Assembly (NCBI GenBank): GCA_050730675.1
Contig: JBOHNM010000054.1
Coordinates: 1 to 24,270 of the forward strand
DNA from: JBOHNM01 sp050730675
GTDB lineage: Bacteria; Planctomycetota; Phycisphaerae; Phycisphaerales; UBA1924
Direction of reading: 5' to 3'
Length of the DNA: 24,270 nucleotides
Below, one piece after another: positions 22,380-24,270 of this stretch. The number at the start of each line of letters is the position of its first letter. Within the stretch, counting starts at the first letter, position 1. The notes under the pieces are model-generated. The model was not told the DNA's origin, made no database searches, and saw only the letters and a program-made list of their open reading frames with translations. The position numbers and the translations under genes were made by a program.

Positions 22380-24270
22380 ATGGCACAAGCCCAGACCCTC
22401 ATCGAAAAGCTCGCCACCCGCCACGCCGTCGGCCTCGCGCCGGGGGAGGGGCAGCTTGTCCATTCGAGCGACTTCATCACCATCCGCCCCAAGCACGTAA
22501 TGACGCACGACAACACCGGCGCGGTGATGCCGAAGTTCAAACAGATTACCGGCGCAGCCGGAAAAATCCACGACCCGCGCCAGCCCGTCTTCGCCATCGA
22601 CCACGACATCCAGAACGTCACGCCTGACAACCTCGGCAAGTACGCCAAGATCGAGGCCTTCGCCCGCAAGCATGGCATCGACTTCTACCCCGCCGGCACC
22701 GGCATCTCGCACCAAGTGATGGTCGAGCAGGGGTACGTCGTCCCGGGCTCGATGGTCGTCGGCTCCGATTCGCACTCAAATCTCTACGGCGCCCTCTGCT
22801 GCCTCGGCACACCCGTCGTCCGCACCGACGCCGCCAGCCTCTGGGCCACCGGCGTCACGTGGTGGCAGGTGCCGCCCGTCGCGCGCGTCATGCTCAAGAA
22901 CAAGCTCCGTCCCGGCGTCGTCGGCAAGGACATCATCGTCGCTCTCTGCGGCCTCTTCAACAAGGACGAAGTCCTCAACCACGCCGTTGAGTTCCACGGC
23001 GACGGTATCGCCTCGCTCACGGTCGATCAGCGCATGTCCATCGCCAACATGACCACCGAGTGGGGCGCACTCGTCGGCGTCTTCCCGTTCGACGAGATCC
23101 TGCGCGATTACCTCTACGGCCGCGCCGACTACTTCGCCGCCGGCCGCCGCCCCGGCACGCGCCGCCCCGATTCTCTCGGTTCCTACACACGTGCCGACGT
23201 TGACAAGTGGTGGTCCGGCCGCGCAGCCCTCGCGCCTGATGCCGGCGCAACCTACGCCGTCGAACTCGAACTCGACCTCGCCACCATCGTCCCGTACGTC
23301 TCCGGCCCCAACGACGTGAAGACCATGCACGCGCTGCCGGAGATCGAGACCAAGCGCGTCAAGATCAACAAGGCCTGGCTCATGTCCTGCGTCAACGCCC
23401 GCTACGAAGACATCGCCGCCGCCGCCGCCGTCATGCGCGGCCAAAAAGTCGCCCCGGGCGTCGAGTTCTACCTCGCCGCCGCTAGCGCCGATGTCCAGAC
23501 CCGTGCCAAATCCGATGGCCACTGGCAGACCCTCCTTGATGCCGGCGCGATCGAACTCCCCCCCGGCTGCGGCACCTGCATCGGGCTCGGCGCCGGAACC
23601 ATCAAGGCCGGCGAGGTCGGCATCTCTGCCACCAATCGCAATTTTGAAGGACGCATGGGCGACCGCGCGGGCCTCGTCTACCTCGGCTCCCCGGCCGTCG
23701 TTGCCGCCAGCGCCGTCGCCGGTTACATCTGCTCGCCGACGAAATTCGACGCTCCCACCGCGAAGTTCTCGATCCGAACGCCGCCCCGCATCGCATCCAC
23801 CAAACCATCGGCCGCCACCGTCATTGCCGGCTTCCCCGCCACCGTCCGCGGCCGCCTCCTCTGGCTCGATAAGGACAACCTCAACACCGACGGCATCTTC
23901 GCCGGCAAGCACACCTACAACGACAAGATGACCCCGCAGGAGATGACCACCGTCATCTTCGAGAACTACGACCCCGATCTCCGCTCGCTCGCCAAGCCCG
24001 GCGATGTCATTGTCAGCGGCAAGAACTTCGGCACCGGATCCTCTCGTGAGCAGGCCGCCACCGCCCTCAAGTTCTTCGGCATCCCCTGCGTCATTGCCGC
24101 CAGCTTCAGCGAGACCTACAAGCGAAACGCCTTCAACAACGGCTTCGTCTGCTTCGAATGCCCCGAACTCGTGGAGCATTTACGCACCTCTCCGAAGGCC
24201 AATACCACCACCCCCTCCGGCAAAACCATCCTCGCCGGCGACATCGAGATCGACTACGCCAAGTCCACCC
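22380..24270 (+). CDS. lys4: Homoaconitase, fungal LYS4 type (3' end outside window)
   Basis: An open frame of 630 codons running off the right edge, encoding a single-chain aconitase-superfamily hydratase. It is very close to yeast LYS4, as I recall it: VGSDSHSNLYGALCCLGTP, VRTDAASLWATGVTWWQVPP, GKDIIVALCGLFN, IANMTTEWGALVGVFP and VAPGVEFYLAAAS. The 4Fe-4S ligands are C337 (SCVNAR) and C397/C400 (GCGTCIGLG). The small swivel domain is fused in the same chain (NFGTGSSREQAATALKFFG), unlike the two-subunit LysT/LysU of Thermus. It should isomerise homocitrate to homoisocitrate through homoaconitate. There is no mitochondrial transit peptide, so the chain begins directly at the conserved domain. 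Some 50-60 residues are probably missing. The SCVNAR segment departs from the usual SCTNSR. Confidence 0.9.
   Translation, partial: MAQAQTLIEKLATRHAVGLAPGEGQLVHSSDFITIRPKHVMTHDNTGAVMPKFKQITGAAGKIHDPRQPVFAIDHDIQNVTPDNLGKYAKIEAFARKHGIDFYPAGTGISHQVMVEQGYVVPGSMVVGSDSHSNLYGALCCLGTPVVRTDAASLWATGVTWWQVPPVARVMLKNKLRPGVVGKDIIVALCGLFNKDEVLNHAVEFHGDGIASLTVDQRMSIANMTTEWGALVGVFPFDEILRDYLYGRADYFAAGRRPGTRRPDSLGSYTRADVDKWWSGRAALAPDAGATYAVELELDLATIVPYVSGPNDVKTMHALPEIETKRVKINKAWLMSCVNARYEDIAAAAAVMRGQKVAPGVEFYLAAASADVQTRAKSDGHWQTLLDAGAIELPPGCGTCIGLGAGTIKAGEVGISATNRNFEGRMGDRAGLVYLGSPAVVAASAVAGYICSPTKFDAPTAKFSIRTPPRIASTKPSAATVIAGFPATVRGRLLWLDKDNLNTDGIFAGKHTYNDKMTPQEMTTVIFENYDPDLRSLAKPGDVIVSGKNFGTGSSREQAATALKFFGIPCVIAASFSETYKRNAFNNGFVCFECPELVEHLRTSPKANTTTPSGKTILAGDIEIDYAKST

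Noticed and set aside
22776..24179. 467-codon minus-strand open frame rich in Gly, Ala, Asp and Val
   Set aside because: Exact antisense shadow of the homoaconitase; no coherent fold and no ribosome site.

Overview
This window is GC-rich bacterial chromosome, densely coded, with 21 protein-coding genes on both strands and no RNA gene, insertion sequence or CRISPR array that I can see. The mix is single-chain fungal-type homoaconitase, haem-domain-less CBS, AGXT2-like aminotransferase, a split ATP-citrate-lyase-like pair and many genes without Shine-Dalgarno sites. It suggests a free-living Planctomycetota-type bacterium, possibly Phycisphaerae. That is an inference from gene content and style, not from a marker gene.

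Left part (about 0.1-10.7 kb): an NCS1 nucleobase permease, a small unknown protein on the minus strand, a small zinc-ribbon protein and an AGXT2-like class III aminotransferase. These are followed by a sulfur block (cystathionine beta-synthase, 1-Cys peroxiredoxin, cystathionine gamma-lyase) and a cupin. A minus-strand pair then encodes a PreA-like FMN dehydrogenase and a dihydropyrimidinase/hydantoinase. Permease, PreA-like enzyme, hydantoinase and aminotransferase fit import and reductive breakdown of uracil/thymine to beta-alanine and malonate semialdehyde. The beta-ureidopropionase and the PreT electron-input subunit are not in the window.

Middle part (10.9-14.2 kb): two abutting genes encode an ATP-grasp/succinyl-CoA-synthetase-beta-like protein with an unusual C-terminal extension, and a succinyl-CoA-synthetase-alpha/citrate-synthase fusion. 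Together they look like a divergent ATP-citrate lyase. A possible Shine-Dalgarno-masking hairpin lies in the leader of the divergent preA-like gene. Near 14.25 kb the G-over-C excess of the plus strand flips to C-over-G whatever the gene strand, as expected at a replichore boundary of the terminus type.

Right part (14.3-24.3 kb): an HD-fold protein with a broken HD motif, a DEDD exonuclease, a dicarboxylate/amino-acid:cation symporter, a secreted lyase-like protein, a formamidase/acetamidase and a globin-like protein lacking the haem-ligating histidine. The last three genes are a class I aminotransferase, a saccharopine-dehydrogenase-like oxidoreductase and a fungal LYS4-type homoaconitase that runs off the window end. 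They look like part of an alpha-aminoadipate/saccharopine lysine pathway, which is rare in bacteria and is the most interesting feature here.
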